The translations under genes and the position numbers were made by a program. The notes beneath the pieces are model-generated. The model ran no database searches. It was not told the DNA's origin and worked only from the letters and a program-made list of their open reading frames with translations. From Streptomyces hundungensis (GTDB taxonomy: Bacteria; Actinomycetota; Actinomycetes; Streptomycetales; Streptomycetaceae): a stretch of 64,000 bases of DNA. Below, one piece after another: positions 1 to 8,990 of this stretch (the first letter of the stretch is position 1; every line of letters starts with the position of its first letter). The DNA lies in the NCBI RefSeq assembly GCF_003627815.1, contig NZ_CP032698.1, positions 434,001 to 498,000 on the forward strand. Reading direction: 5' to 3'.

Positions 1-347
1 GTCAGGTGGAAGCGCCTGCCGATCACCGTCTTCACACGGCTCAGAGTCCAGCGTTGATCCTCCCAGCCGTGCGCGGCCGGCCCCTTGGCCAGCTCCGCCT
101 CCAACTGGGCGAACTGCTTCTCACTCAGCCTCGGCAGTGAAGCCGGCCCCTGTGACCGCAGAGCCCGCGGACCGCCCTCGTCCCACAGCTGTCGCCATCG
201 CTGCACCGAGCGGACGCTGACCCTCAGGTCCTTGGCGATCACCGAGCTCGCCTCGCCCTGCGCGAACCTCTCGGCCGCCTTGAGCCGTAACTCCTCGCGA
301 AACTGCTGCCGTTCGGCCGTCAGCCCGCCCCCTTGTGGATACCGCAT
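1..347 (-). CDS. IS630-family transposase, N-terminal 115 residues (partial)
   Basis: The frame opens with ATG at 347 and continues through the window edge without a stop. The visible part is the DNA-binding half of an IS630 transposase: a first helix-turn-helix around residues 22-60 with the motif VSVRSVQRWRQLW, then a winged-helix region around residues 75-115 with GWEDQRWTLSRVKTVIG. The DDE catalytic domain would lie beyond base 1 and is not visible. The same domain order is present in the complete IS630 transposase at 30226. Family assignment is confident; activity cannot be judged. Confidence 0.8.
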   Translation of the reverse strand, partial: MRYPQGGGLTAERQQFREELRLKAAERFAQGEASSVIAKDLRVSVRSVQRWRQLWDEGGPRALRSQGPASLPRLSEKQFAQLEAELAKGPAAHGWEDQRWTLSRVKTVIGRRFHL

Positions 348-411
348 GCCCCGGTGATACCGCACGGGCGACAAGTAGTCAGCCCCTACGACACCACGAG
401 TTCAACCTCAG
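1..411 (-). mobile_element. IS630-family element, one end only (runs off the window)
   Basis: The transposase N-terminus reads leftward and off the window edge. The element end is placed at 411 because a TA dinucleotide (412-413) follows it, as IS630 elements insert at TA. Read on the minus strand, the element then starts with CTGA, the same first bases as the complete IS630 element at 30169. The flanking HTH gene reading frame is cut exactly here. The other end lies outside the window, so length and terminal repeats cannot be checked. Confidence 0.7.
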
Positions 412-621
412 TAACTCCTGGACCAGCCGCTTGAGTAAGTGCAGATGAATCAGCTTTGCCCCGGAACGGTATTCACCCCAGCTCGTCTTGCTGATCTTGT
501 ATCGCTCGGCCAGCTCCCGGACCGTGAAATCCTTCGTCACCGTCCGCACGAAAAGCGCCAACTCATTGGCCTCATCGCTCTGGCCCTTGGGTCCGCCTTG
601 CGGACGGCCTGCCTTCACCAC
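379..621 (-). pseudogene. N-terminal fragment of a helix-turn-helix protein, truncated by IS630
   Basis: About 70 native codons (621 down to 412) encode a start MVKAGRPQGG, a predicted helix-turn-helix (FTVRELAERYKISKTSWGEY, about residues 32-51) and the beginning of a helical region. The frame then enters the insertion sequence at 411 and gains about ten foreign residues before a stop at 379. I take this as the remnant of a longer regulatory or plasmid-type HTH protein seen widely in Streptomyces; its C-terminal effector part is missing. It is divergent from the toxin gene that starts at 766, so it may once have regulated that gene, but nothing in the sequence proves it. Confidence 0.6.
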
Positions 622-765
622 CCTGAATCCCCCTCGTGGTTGTCCGCGTTGTCCGCTGTCCGCACCCCCTCTACCTGCGGACGTACAAGTGCGTTGTTGA
701 TGGACAATCAGATCAGGTCACACCGTGGGACTCCAGCGCTTCCCAGACAAACCCTGGAGCATCCC

Positions 766-3690
766 GTGATCCGTCTCCTGTCCCGCAGCCGCCCTCCATC
801 CCCACCCCGTAGAGGTAAGCAACCCGCGTTCGTCAAGCGGATCAGCCTCATGGTCGCCGGCGCTGTAACGGCGGGTCTGATGTCCACCGTGCCCGCCGCG
901 GCCACGGACACCGCCACCACACCGATACCGCTGGTGTCCGTGGCCGCCATCGGCGACGACGAGGTGTTCGCGCTCGCCGCCGACCACAGCGCCGTCTACC
1001 AGTGGAACGGCGCCGGCACCGACTGGGTCAAGGTCGGCGGACCCGCCGAGGACCTGTACGCCGGCGGCGCAGGCCTCTTCGCCACCAACCGCGACTCACA
1101 CAAGATCTACAAGTACAACGGCGCACCCGACCAGTGGACCGAGATCGGCAATCCTGGCGCGGAGTTCGCAGTCACCGGCGACCACCTCTACGGGCTCAGT
1201 ACGGACCGGACCGCGGTCTACGAATGGACCGGTACCGGCACCGACTGGGTCAAGGTCGGCGGACCCGCCCAGGACCTATACGCCGGCGGCGCAGGCCTCT
1301 TCGCCACCAACTGGGAGACCGGCCGCATCTACAAGTACAACGACCAGCCCGATCAATGGTCCGAGACCGGCAACGCGGGCGCGGAGTTCGCCGTCACCGG
1401 CGACCACCTCTACGGCCTCAACCCCGACCGCACCGCCGTCTACGAATGGAATGGCACCGGCATCGACTGGACCAGGATCGGCGGACCCGCCCAGAACCTC
1501 TACGCCGGCGGCGCAGGCCTCTTCGCCACCAACCCCGACACCCACAACATCTACAAGTACAACGGGCAGCCCGATGGTTGGGACCACGTCGGCGAAGCGG
1601 GCAGCTCCTTTGCCGTCGGCAACGTCCGCCTGTACGGGCTCGCACCCGACGGCAACAGCGTCCATCAATGGAACGGTCAGGGCACTGACTGGGCCAGCCT
1701 CGGCGCACCTGTCGCCCCGGCAGCTCCTCGGGCCGAACAGCCGCAGGCGTCGGCCTCCTCCCCGGCACCCACCACACCAGAACCACAGGACGACCCCGAA
1801 CCAGAAGGCGCGCAAGCCCCCTCCGCCGACGCCCCGGCGGAGGGGGACGGCACGGCCACCTCGCTGGCCGTCACCGCCAAGGATGAGCTCTACATGCTGG
1901 CCGTCGACCAGAGCGGCGTGTGGCATCGCGAACAGGACGGGTGGAGGCAACTGAGTGGCCCCGCCATGGCGGTCTACGCCGGCCGCCTCGGGGTGTTCGC
2001 CACCAACCCCGACACCGGGCTGATCAACAAGTACAACGACAGATCCGACGGGTCGTCTCCCTGGGGGCCGATCTCAGACGCCGGCGGCGACTTCGCGGTC
2101 AGCGGCGACAGCCTCTACCACCTGCCTGCCAACCATTCGGGAGTAGCCGAGTGGCACGGGGACACCTGGACCCAGATCGGTGGCCCGGCGAAGAACATCT
2201 ACGCGGGCGGCGCAGGCTTCTTCGCCACCAACCGCGAGACCGGCCACATCTACAAGTACGACGGCCGACCCGACCAGTGGACCGAAGTCGGCGGCCCCGG
2301 CGCCACCTTCGCCTCAGGTCACGACCGCCTCTACGGCATCGCCACCGACCACAGCGCCGTCTACGAATGGAGCGGCAAGGGCACCACCTGGACCCGGATT
2401 GGCGGGCCCGCCGGGAACATCTACGCAGGCGGTGCCGGACTCTTCGCCACCAACCCGGACACCGGCCACCTCTACAAATACGAGGGCCAGCCCGACCAGT
2501 GGACCGAAGTCGGCGGCCCCGGCGCCACCTTCGCCGTCAGCGACACCCACCTCTACGGTCTGAGCCCCGACCACAGCACCACCTACCAGTGGAACGGCAC
2601 CGGCACCGACTGGACCCGCATCGGCGGACCCGCCGACCCCATCCAGGAACAGCTCGACGAAAAACTCCTCAACGAAAACTGCCCGCCCGGACAGAACTGT
2701 CTTCAGGAGTACCGAGACGCCAAAAAGATCCTCGAGACCAGCGTCACCGACTGGATGAAGGTAAATGGCTATGAGGCGTCCCTGAACACCCTTGGCATCA
2801 ACACGATCCTCGAATGCGTCAAAGACCACGACTTCAGCAGCTGTATCGAAGCCCTAGCCGACGCCGGCCAGACCCTGCTCGGCGTTGGTGCCTTCAAGAA
2901 AACCTACCGCCTCAAGAAACAACTGGACCACCTGGCACGCGATTTACCCAAGTTCCTGGACACGCTCAACAAGGCCCGGGCCCAGTACAACAAGCTCCAG
3001 GCCATCATCGCGCTCGCCAGAGCCGCCAAGCCTCATCTCCCGGACCAGGCCGGCGTGCCGGAGCACCGGAGGCTGGCGCCACAACCCGACGGAACCGGGA
3101 CCGCCAACAAGGACAAGTGTGGTTGGGCCGAGCTCGAAGACGTGGACAAGAGGAACGGAAACCGCGCTACAGGAATAACGGCCTGCCTCACCCAGTCCTA
3201 CATCGACGAACACCCGGGCACGGAGACCAGGATCAAGATAACGAAGCCTCCGGGATACGACTGGGCGGGGCGCACGGCAGCTCACCTCGGCGCCCTTCCC
3301 GTGAATCAGAACATCAATGCCTGCCATCTTCTCGGCAAGAAGTTGAGCGGCTCAGGAACCGACCCGAGAAACCTGGCTACCTGCGCACGGGGCGCGAACG
3401 ACTGGCAGACCGGTTCCCAGCAGGGCGACAACAACATGAAGAAATACGAGAGGGATGTAGCTGACGCTGTCAGGGGTGGGCAGGACGTTTTCTACCGGGT
3501 GACGGCGACCTACAGTGGCCGCAGGACCGTGCCGATCGGATTCAGGATCAGCGCGTACGGCATAACACCGGGCGGCGGTCCGGGAATTGAGATCAACGTC
3601 TTCGTCTCGAACACTCTCGCGGGCCGGAACCTCGGGATGTTCAACGACCAGCACACCAACCGGCAAATTCCCACCGGATCCGAAGCCTGA
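766..3690 (+). CDS. Secreted polymorphic-toxin candidate: twin beta-propeller repeats plus C-terminal DNA/RNA endonuclease
   Basis: 974 aa from a GTG start chosen for its GGAG ribosome site six bases upstream; the frame stays open upstream to 439 but without such a site. Residues 1-45 form a long Sec-type signal peptide ending near VPAAA. Residues about 57-315 hold seven repeats of about 37 residues alternating YAGGAGLFATN and FAVTGDHLYGL types. A Pro/Ala/Glu linker (about 315-365) leads to seven more (366-624). A helical spacer precedes a C-terminal domain (about 783-974) with ACHLLGKKL, SGTDPRNL and NNMKKYE, matching the NS_2 family of non-specific DNA/RNA endonucleases; His854 is the likely catalytic base. 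The nuclease tip plus the adjacent SUKH-type gene indicate a contact- or diffusion-delivered toxin. No delivery apparatus is visible nearby. Function is inferred from domains. Confidence 0.8.
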   Translation: MIRLLSRSRPPSPPRRGKQPAFVKRISLMVAGAVTAGLMSTVPAAATDTATTPIPLVSVAAIGDDEVFALAADHSAVYQWNGAGTDWVKVGGPAEDLYAGGAGLFATNRDSHKIYKYNGAPDQWTEIGNPGAEFAVTGDHLYGLSTDRTAVYEWTGTGTDWVKVGGPAQDLYAGGAGLFATNWETGRIYKYNDQPDQWSETGNAGAEFAVTGDHLYGLNPDRTAVYEWNGTGIDWTRIGGPAQNLYAGGAGLFATNPDTHNIYKYNGQPDGWDHVGEAGSSFAVGNVRLYGLAPDGNSVHQWNGQGTDWASLGAPVAPAAPRAEQPQASASSPAPTTPEPQDDPEPEGAQAPSADAPAEGDGTATSLAVTAKDELYMLAVDQSGVWHREQDGWRQLSGPAMAVYAGRLGVFATNPDTGLINKYNDRSDGSSPWGPISDAGGDFAVSGDSLYHLPANHSGVAEWHGDTWTQIGGPAKNIYAGGAGFFATNRETGHIYKYDGRPDQWTEVGGPGATFASGHDRLYGIATDHSAVYEWSGKGTTWTRIGGPAGNIYAGGAGLFATNPDTGHLYKYEGQPDQWTEVGGPGATFAVSDTHLYGLSPDHSTTYQWNGTGTDWTRIGGPADPIQEQLDEKLLNENCPPGQNCLQEYRDAKKILETSVTDWMKVNGYEASLNTLGINTILECVKDHDFSSCIEALADAGQTLLGVGAFKKTYRLKKQLDHLARDLPKFLDTLNKARAQYNKLQAIIALARAAKPHLPDQAGVPEHRRLAPQPDGTGTANKDKCGWAELEDVDKRNGNRATGITACLTQSYIDEHPGTETRIKITKPPGYDWAGRTAAHLGALPVNQNINACHLLGKKLSGSGTDPRNLATCARGANDWQTGSQQGDNNMKKYERDVADAVRGGQDVFYRVTATYSGRRTVPIGFRISAYGITPGGGPGIEINVFVSNTLAGRNLGMFNDQHTNRQIPTGSEA
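930..2640 (+). repeat. In-gene DNA repeats encoding two seven-blade propeller blocks
   Basis: A unit of about 220 bp (two blades) recurs along the toxin gene. The segment tacgccggcggcgcaggcct or close variants occur near 1058, 1278, 1501, 2200 and 2420, always in the same codon phase. The two blocks (about 936-1710 and 1861-2637) are separated by a unique linker. High nucleotide identity between units suggests recent duplication or gene conversion. Confidence 0.75.
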
Positions 3691-3702
3691 GAGGGACGCA
3701 CC

Positions 3703-4335
3703 GTGGAGACAGAAGACCCCAAAAGAGATCTCGTCACAGAATGGGAAAGGCTGCAACTGCGTATGCCGCCTCCGGCCGAGTGCGGCATGGCAGTCGACTG
3801 GTCCCGGATGAGGGAGTCCTGGGGGAAAGAGTTCCCGCCTGACTACCGGCAGTTCATGGGGCTGTACGGGCCGGGGACGATCGAGAGCTACCTGGTGATC
3901 GAACTGCCCGAGTGCAAGGGCACCCCGCCGGCATCCCCGTACGGAGGCATGCTCCTGGAAACGGAGAACGCCTGCGCCCTGTGGGAAAGGGAAGAAAAGG
4001 CGCAGGAACTGCACGACGCGAACCCCCAGTTGATCGCCTGGGGTGCCGACGCCAACTCGGACCTCCTGTGCTGGGACGCCACTCCCGACGACCCGAGCAC
4101 CTGGCCGGTCCTCGTCCGCAACAGAGACGACGGACTCTGGCGCGGCTACGACTGCGGGATGGTGGCATTCCTTGCCCGCATCCTGCACGGGGACTTCACC
4201 AAGTGCCCCCTCGGCGACCTCTCCCTCTGGAACATCCCGACCGCGTCCTACCTGAACGAACACGAGGAGCGACGCATACGGAAGCAGGGCCTGGATCCCT
4301 GGACCGGGGAGCCCGATCCGTACGCCGGAACGTAA
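3703..4335 (+). CDS. SUKH (SMI1/KNR4)-family putative immunity protein
   Basis: 210 aa with a GTG start; GAGAGGGA upstream is a good ribosome site and the gap to the toxin stop is only 12 nt, so the two are cotranscribed. Residues 30-60 carry the SUKH-like pattern WSRMRESWGKEFPPDYRQF followed by a Gly-rich turn and hydrophobic strand (GTIESYLVIEL). The later part has an acidic, Trp-rich surface (ENACALWERE, AWGADANSDLLCWD) usual for these immunity proteins. There is no signal peptide, so it acts in the cytoplasm, where it would bind and block the cognate endonuclease. The assignment rests on motif and position; no structure was compared. Confidence 0.75.
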   Translation: METEDPKRDLVTEWERLQLRMPPPAECGMAVDWSRMRESWGKEFPPDYRQFMGLYGPGTIESYLVIELPECKGTPPASPYGGMLLETENACALWEREEKAQELHDANPQLIAWGADANSDLLCWDATPDDPSTWPVLVRNRDDGLWRGYDCGMVAFLARILHGDFTKCPLGDLSLWNIPTASYLNEHEERRIRKQGLDPWTGEPDPYAGT

Positions 4336-5362
4336 GACGACGCCGGACAGCGAGGCCTGGGGTACATCTCCGGGCCTTGCTTTACTGTCCTTTCGGCGAG
4401 TGGGGCCCCATGAGGCCGACTGCATCTCGCCGTCGTGAGCTACCAGTTCGAGGGATCAGCACACAGCCCATCGCAGCATCCGGCCCCGGGCACCGGTCGG
4501 GGACGTCCCCGAAGTCAGCGCGCTTGACCGGAACACGCGCAGATTGCTCGTGTCTGACACGTGCCGGCTTGAGTTCCTTCCCGTGCTCGTGTCGTGTGAT
4601 GTGAGGCCCCAGGGCCGGCGGTCAGGGGTGCCAGTGCGTCACGGCAGGGATAGGGGTGAGCAGACGCCGGGCTGAGTTGAGCGCTCCGAGAACGGGCCGG
4701 GTGCGAGTCTGCGGGATCTGTGTGTCCCGCCCCTTGATCGGAGCGGGGTTGGTCAGGCTCGGGCTGAAGACGGCCGGCGGCGGCCAGGGTGGTCGTGGCC
4801 GGGTGTGCGCGTGTGAACAGGCGGATCCGCCAAGCCGGCGTTGGCGGCGATTTCATGCCCCCTCAGAGCGCGCCGGTACCGGACACGCTCCGGGGCATCC
4901 CTGGCGCTGGGACTGCATCACGAAACAGGGCAGGGACACACCGCTACTTCCGCTGCGGAGCCTATGACGAGGGTGCCCGCATCTCATACGGATGCGGCCA
5001 CCCTCCGCCGTCGCACCACCAGGTGCTCCGGGGCCGCTTCTCAACAGTGGAGGGGTGGTCCGGCACACACCCGGAGAATCGTTCCTGCGACGGGCAGACG
5101 TCCCAGCCGATGACAGCCGGACCGAGCGCCCGGGCTCTGCCGCCGCGGCCGGTGACCAACAGGACGTCTGCCACCCGAACCCAAACCACAGACCTGATAA
5201 CAGCCAGGCGATGGTACGGATCCGTGCGCCTGAGGCCGCGATCGATCCATGACACGTTTGTGGAGCGCACCAGCTACTGAGCATCCTGATAGTCGCCGTC
5301 TTCCCGGGGCGTCAGGGGCGCGAGATGATGCGTGCCTGGCTGCTCACCACTTTGGGGGATCC
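4336..5362. other. About 1 kb without a convincing gene
   Basis: Several overlapping open frames exist on both strands, but all are Arg/Pro/Ser-rich, lack credible ribosome sites and match no family I recognise. The composition is mixed, with no long repeats. It probably holds the promoter of the lipoprotein gene at 5363 at its right end and degenerate sequence elsewhere. Confidence 0.5.
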
Positions 5363-6043
5363 ATGCGTGTCACTCGTGTCCGGAATGCAGGATTAGCACT
5401 GGCCATCTGCACCCTGACTTTCGTCTCGGCGTGCAGTGACACGCAGAGCGGCGGCGGCTCAGCGACCGGGTCAGCCCCGGCGGTACTAACTGCGAAGGAT
5501 CTCCAGCTCGCCTCGCTCAGCCGCCTGGATCTGCCCAGCACCTATGAGCTGCGAGGCGAAGGAAGAGCGATGCAGCAGGCAGGCAAGCCGGCGAAAGCGG
5601 ATGTGCCGGACTGCCAGCCCATCGCCGATATCTACAGCACGAGTCCGCAGGTGGCCCGCAGGGCCAGGACGGGTCAGGAGATGTACGACTTCGGAGGCGG
5701 ACGTGAGGACTGGTATCACGTCTATCTCGACGCCTACGGTTCGGACAAGGAGGCGCATGAGGTACTCGAAACTCTCCGCTCCGCGGTGGACGAGTGCTCC
5801 CGCTTCAACCTCGTCGACGGTCGGGAGTTCGGTACGGTCAGCAAGGTCCTTGCACCGACCGTGAAAGATGAGTCGATGGCATTCCGCTGTGGCCGCTGGG
5901 CACTCACCCTGGTTCGGACGGGAACCGTACTCGCGGTTTTCGAGGAACAGGACACCTCGGAGAGGAGTGCTCCGGGCGAGGTGTCCCCTACCCTCGTGAA
6001 AGCCCAGTTGACAAAGTTGCGGGAAGCGCTTGCCCAGCACTGA
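5363..6043 (+). CDS. Secreted lipoprotein of unknown function (PknH-sensor-like layout)
   Basis: 226 aa. The ATG is preceded by GGGGGA and gives a lipoprotein signal: positive n-region (MRVTRVR), hydrophobic core and lipobox V-S-A-C with Cys24 as the lipidated residue. A Gly/Ser-rich tether follows, then a globular part with three further cysteines (in DCQPIADIY, DECSRFN and FRCGRW). The spacing of cysteines and the alternating helix/strand pattern resemble extracellular PknH-like sensor domains of actinobacterial lipoproteins, a tentative comparison. It would be anchored outside the membrane. It stands alone and is not obviously part of the toxin operon. Confidence 0.65.
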   Translation: MRVTRVRNAGLALAICTLTFVSACSDTQSGGGSATGSAPAVLTAKDLQLASLSRLDLPSTYELRGEGRAMQQAGKPAKADVPDCQPIADIYSTSPQVARRARTGQEMYDFGGGREDWYHVYLDAYGSDKEAHEVLETLRSAVDECSRFNLVDGREFGTVSKVLAPTVKDESMAFRCGRWALTLVRTGTVLAVFEEQDTSERSAPGEVSPTLVKAQLTKLREALAQH

Positions 6044-6049
6044 CGGGGA

Positions 6050-6266
6050 CTTCGCCGAGTGCCCGGTGCCCTGCAAAGGCCACAGTGCCGCCGCCCAGAT
6101 GCTGGGCCTTCGCAAGGTCCAGCTCCAACGCGGCTACTCCTGGCCGCAGATGATGCTGCAACCGACGGGTGAGCGTCCCAACTGCGCTCACGTCGTTCTC
6201 CCCGTGCAACCGCACCACCACCCGGGAGACCGACACAATCCGCGCTCGGGGCTCTCGCCGGGTCAC
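6050..6266 (-). pseudogene. STAS-domain (anti-sigma factor antagonist-like) fragment
   Basis: A short reading frame from ATG 6266 contains RVVVRLHGENDVSAVGTLTR and LRPGVAALELDLAKAQHLGG, which has the strand-helix-strand rhythm of a STAS domain (anti-sigma antagonist). The expected phosphorylatable Ser in the D-S-S-G loop is replaced by HLGGG, and the C-terminal helix runs into unrelated sequence overlapping the end of the lipoprotein gene. I read it as a decayed remnant rather than a working regulator. Confidence 0.35.
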
Positions 6267-6396
6267 CCAGTCGGGGACCGCGGCAATCGCCTCCCGCGCG
6301 GGTGCCGGGCCATTTCAGACCTTGCCCGTTCGGGGGGGCCGCACACCGGCACGAGCAGGACCGAATCCCTGCCGGGGCACGCCAGCACGACGTGCG

Positions 6397-7457
6397 TCAG
6401 AGTGTTTTCGCGGGCCAGTCGAGCAGCCGGGCGCCGATGACAGCGGTCTGCAAGGTGTAGCGGTGCACCGGATCGGCGGGGTTCGCACCGGTGAGGTGCT
6501 GGATGCGCTCCAGGCGATAGGTGAAGGCGCGCACGCTCAGGCTGAGCCGACGGGCCGCCTCGGCCGCGACGCAACCGGAATCGAAGTAGGCGGTGAGGGT
6601 TTCCAGCAGCGGCTGGGCTCCGCCTCGGGCCTGTTGCAGCGGGACCAGTACGCTGCGTACGAGGTCGGCCATGGCCTGTCGGTCGCGGGTCAGAACCGGG
6701 AAGACGAGCAGGTCCGCGGCTCGCAGTACCGGTCGTCGAGGTTCATCCGCTGGGCCAGGTCGAGGGTGTTGAGCGCTTCCTCGTACGAGTGGGCGACGCC
6801 GCCCGTGCCGGGTTGGGGCCGGCCGATGGCGACCCGTCCGCCGTCGGTCACGGCGTGCGCCTGCTTGGCGAAATTCAGCAGCACCTCGTCCTGGTCTGCT
6901 GGTGCGATGCAGACGAGCCGACCGTCCTTGGTGACGTACAGGATGCGGCGGTTGCCGAAGCGGCCGAACAGCGCCCGCTCCACGCTCTGCGTCACGGGGT
7001 GCGCGTCGTCGTACGCCTCCGGTCCGGCGGCCACGGCGACGGCATGGGTGTGCGAGAGGAGCAGTCCGAAGCATTCCGCGCGCTCGGCGAGGGTGCCGGG
7101 GTCGCTGCGTCCGTACAGCAGGTCGTCGATGAACTCACGGCGGGCCGCCTCCTCGTGGCGTAATGCCAGGAGCTGGGCACGCTCGTGTCCCTCGGCCAGC
7201 GCATCGACGACCTGGTCGAGCGCGCTGAGGACGCGGCCGAAGGAGGCACGCGGGAGGTCGGGACAGGCCGCCCGGGTCATCGCCAGATGCTGACGGACCA
7301 CAGCACGTAGCCCGTGTCCGGCCTTCGCCGCCCGCTCCCCCAAGACGCGGCGCGACTCCAGTTCGTCGCGGGTGAGCCGGCGGCCTGTGGCGCCGACCTC
7401 AGAGAGGATGCGGTCGTAGCCATCGAGGTAGTCCTCCGATATGTCCCTGCCTGCCAC
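6397..7457 (-). pseudogene. PucR-family transcriptional regulator, broken by a one-base deletion
   Basis: The start ATG at 7457 opens a 255-aa frame with the N-terminal and GGDEF-like middle regions of a PucR/CdaR regulator, ending abnormally after LDDRYCE. The following frame supplies the missing continuation VLRAADLLVFPVLTRDRQ and the C-terminal PucR helix-turn-helix (SVRAFTYRLERIQHLTGANP) through TAVIGARLLDW. Restoring one G/C near 6730 (GG read for expected GGG on the plus strand) gives exactly 354 codons. As written the protein lacks its DNA-binding domain. It could be a true mutation or a sequencing indel. Neighbours give no clue to a target. Confidence 0.8.
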
Positions 7458-7748
7458 TGGCTCTCCTGAGATTTGATGTGCCGATACCGGCTCTTGACGC
7501 CTCGCCGACGTCTCCTTGACGCGGCGGCATCAAGGGTGCCAGACCCCCACCCTGCGTCGGCACCCGGCATCACGAGTGCATGAAGATTGCCGCAAATGCG
7601 GCAATGCGAACAGGCGTGCCTCCGGTCAGGATGGCCATACGGGGGGACACGGGGGTGGGCCGCATGCCGGGAAGCGGAAACGCGTCCCGGCCGTGACTCT
7701 GCGTTTCGGCACTACAGCGGGCTACGGTCGGGTCGGGGCGACACGACG

Positions 7749-8230
7749 GGTGAATTCCTCGGCGTCGCTTTTTCGGATGCTGCGCCCCCCAACGGGGAGG
7801 ACCTTCTGTACGTCTTCCGCGCCCGCGTTGAGGGCCGCAGCCTGCTCCTGCCGTACAACATCATGCGCAAGGCGGTCGCGACCCCGCTCCCCTGCCACGG
7901 GCACGCCCTCCTCGACGACGGCACGCTCCTGGTACTGCGCGCGGGCTCCGACCAGGCGGCCCGGGTCCATCCGATCCAGCGCTGGCACCCCCCGTACGTC
8001 GCCGATAGCTACGTCGCCGCCCGGCCCGTCGGCGCGAGCGCTCCGGCCCTGATCGGCAATGCGGAACTGGTCCGCGGCATCTCGAACTGCCGGCCCGTCG
8101 CTCGTTTGGTCGCCGACAAGACCGCGCCGACGACCGGGGTGTACGAGACGCTCCTCGCCGCCTTCGCCCGGGCCACGGATCAGCACCATTGGCGTGACAG
8201 GGCTGAAGTGGGCGATCCGCTGCGGCCGTT
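7749..8230 (+). pseudogene. Internal fragment of a DNA-repair-ATPase-type protein
   Basis: Within a longer open frame, about 160 codons encode GEDLLYVFRARVEGRSLLLP, CHGHALLDDGTLLVLRAG, WHPPYVADSYVAARP and NAELVRGISNC. I recognise these as characteristic of the very large actinobacterial protein annotated as DNA repair ATPase. Its AAA/SMC-like ATPase parts and both ends are missing, and the frame runs on into unrelated sequence and then a transposase scrap. There is no start codon with a ribosome site. It is a deletion remnant. Confidence 0.6.
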
Positions 8231-8486
8231 GGTCCGTAGGCAGGGCTCCGGGTCATGGCTTTCTGGGGGGGACGGCCTGAACGGGGTGGTCGCGAACCGG
8301 GCCAGACAGTCGTCGTCCAGCAGGGCTTCAACCGGGTCGAGGTGGCGAAAACAACCGGCGATATTCGCTGCGCGGGCTGCGGTCACATCGCTTCGGTCTT
8401 GGCGCATCCGTTGTCCACGAAGACCTCGACATCGCATCTGGCTTCCTGATGGCGGAAAGTCCGGGCGAGGGGCGGAGCCAGGAAGC

Positions 8487-8870
8487 GTGCACCGGGAAGC
8501 CGGGGCCCGGCATCAGCTGGTCTTCGTGGACCGTTTGGTGTCCACGCTTATCCGTCTGCGGCACGATCTGCCCCATGCAGTCATGGGTGTGTTGTTCGGT
8601 GGTGATCGCTCTACTGTCACTCGGGCTGTCGCTGAAGTGCGTCAGCTGCCGGCGGAACGGGGCTTCGCCGTTCCTGACCAGCCCGGCCTGCGGCCTCGCA
8701 CGCTGGAAGATGTGTTTTCCTAGGTCCGGGCCAAAGGCGTCGAACTGCGCTTGGATGCCACGGAGGTTCAGGTCGCCGACCGGTTGCGGAACGTGGTGGG
8801 CGGAACGAACGGCCACACCATGCATGCACCAGCAGAGCGTGCCCACCGCAATCACACATCAACTCGTTAG
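8487..8870 (+). pseudogene. IS5-superfamily (DDE_Tnp_4-type) transposase fragment
   Basis: The frame contains RHQLVFVDRLVSTLIRLRHD and FGGDRSTVTRAVAEVRQLPA, the N-terminal HTH region of a Streptomyces DDE_Tnp_4-type transposase. A TAG stop at 8721-8723 interrupts it; the same frame then continues with VELRLDATEV and ADRLRNVVGGTNGHT before losing homology. The catalytic domain is mostly gone. The 256 bp between 8231 and 8486 contain nothing I can assign. Confidence 0.6.
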
Positions 8871-8990
8871 TCGCACGGTACTACCCGCGCGCTCTTGGGT
8901 TGGGGCGGGGCTGCGTGCGCTGTCGCCGGTGACGACGCGGGACGCAGGCTCATGGCCGAGCGCCCCGCTCACCAGACGATCGGCAACCTG

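Noticed and set aside
930..2640. Periodic repeats that might suggest a CRISPR or satellite array
   Set aside because: Repeats are in codon phase, about 220 bp long, lack spacers and encode propeller blades.
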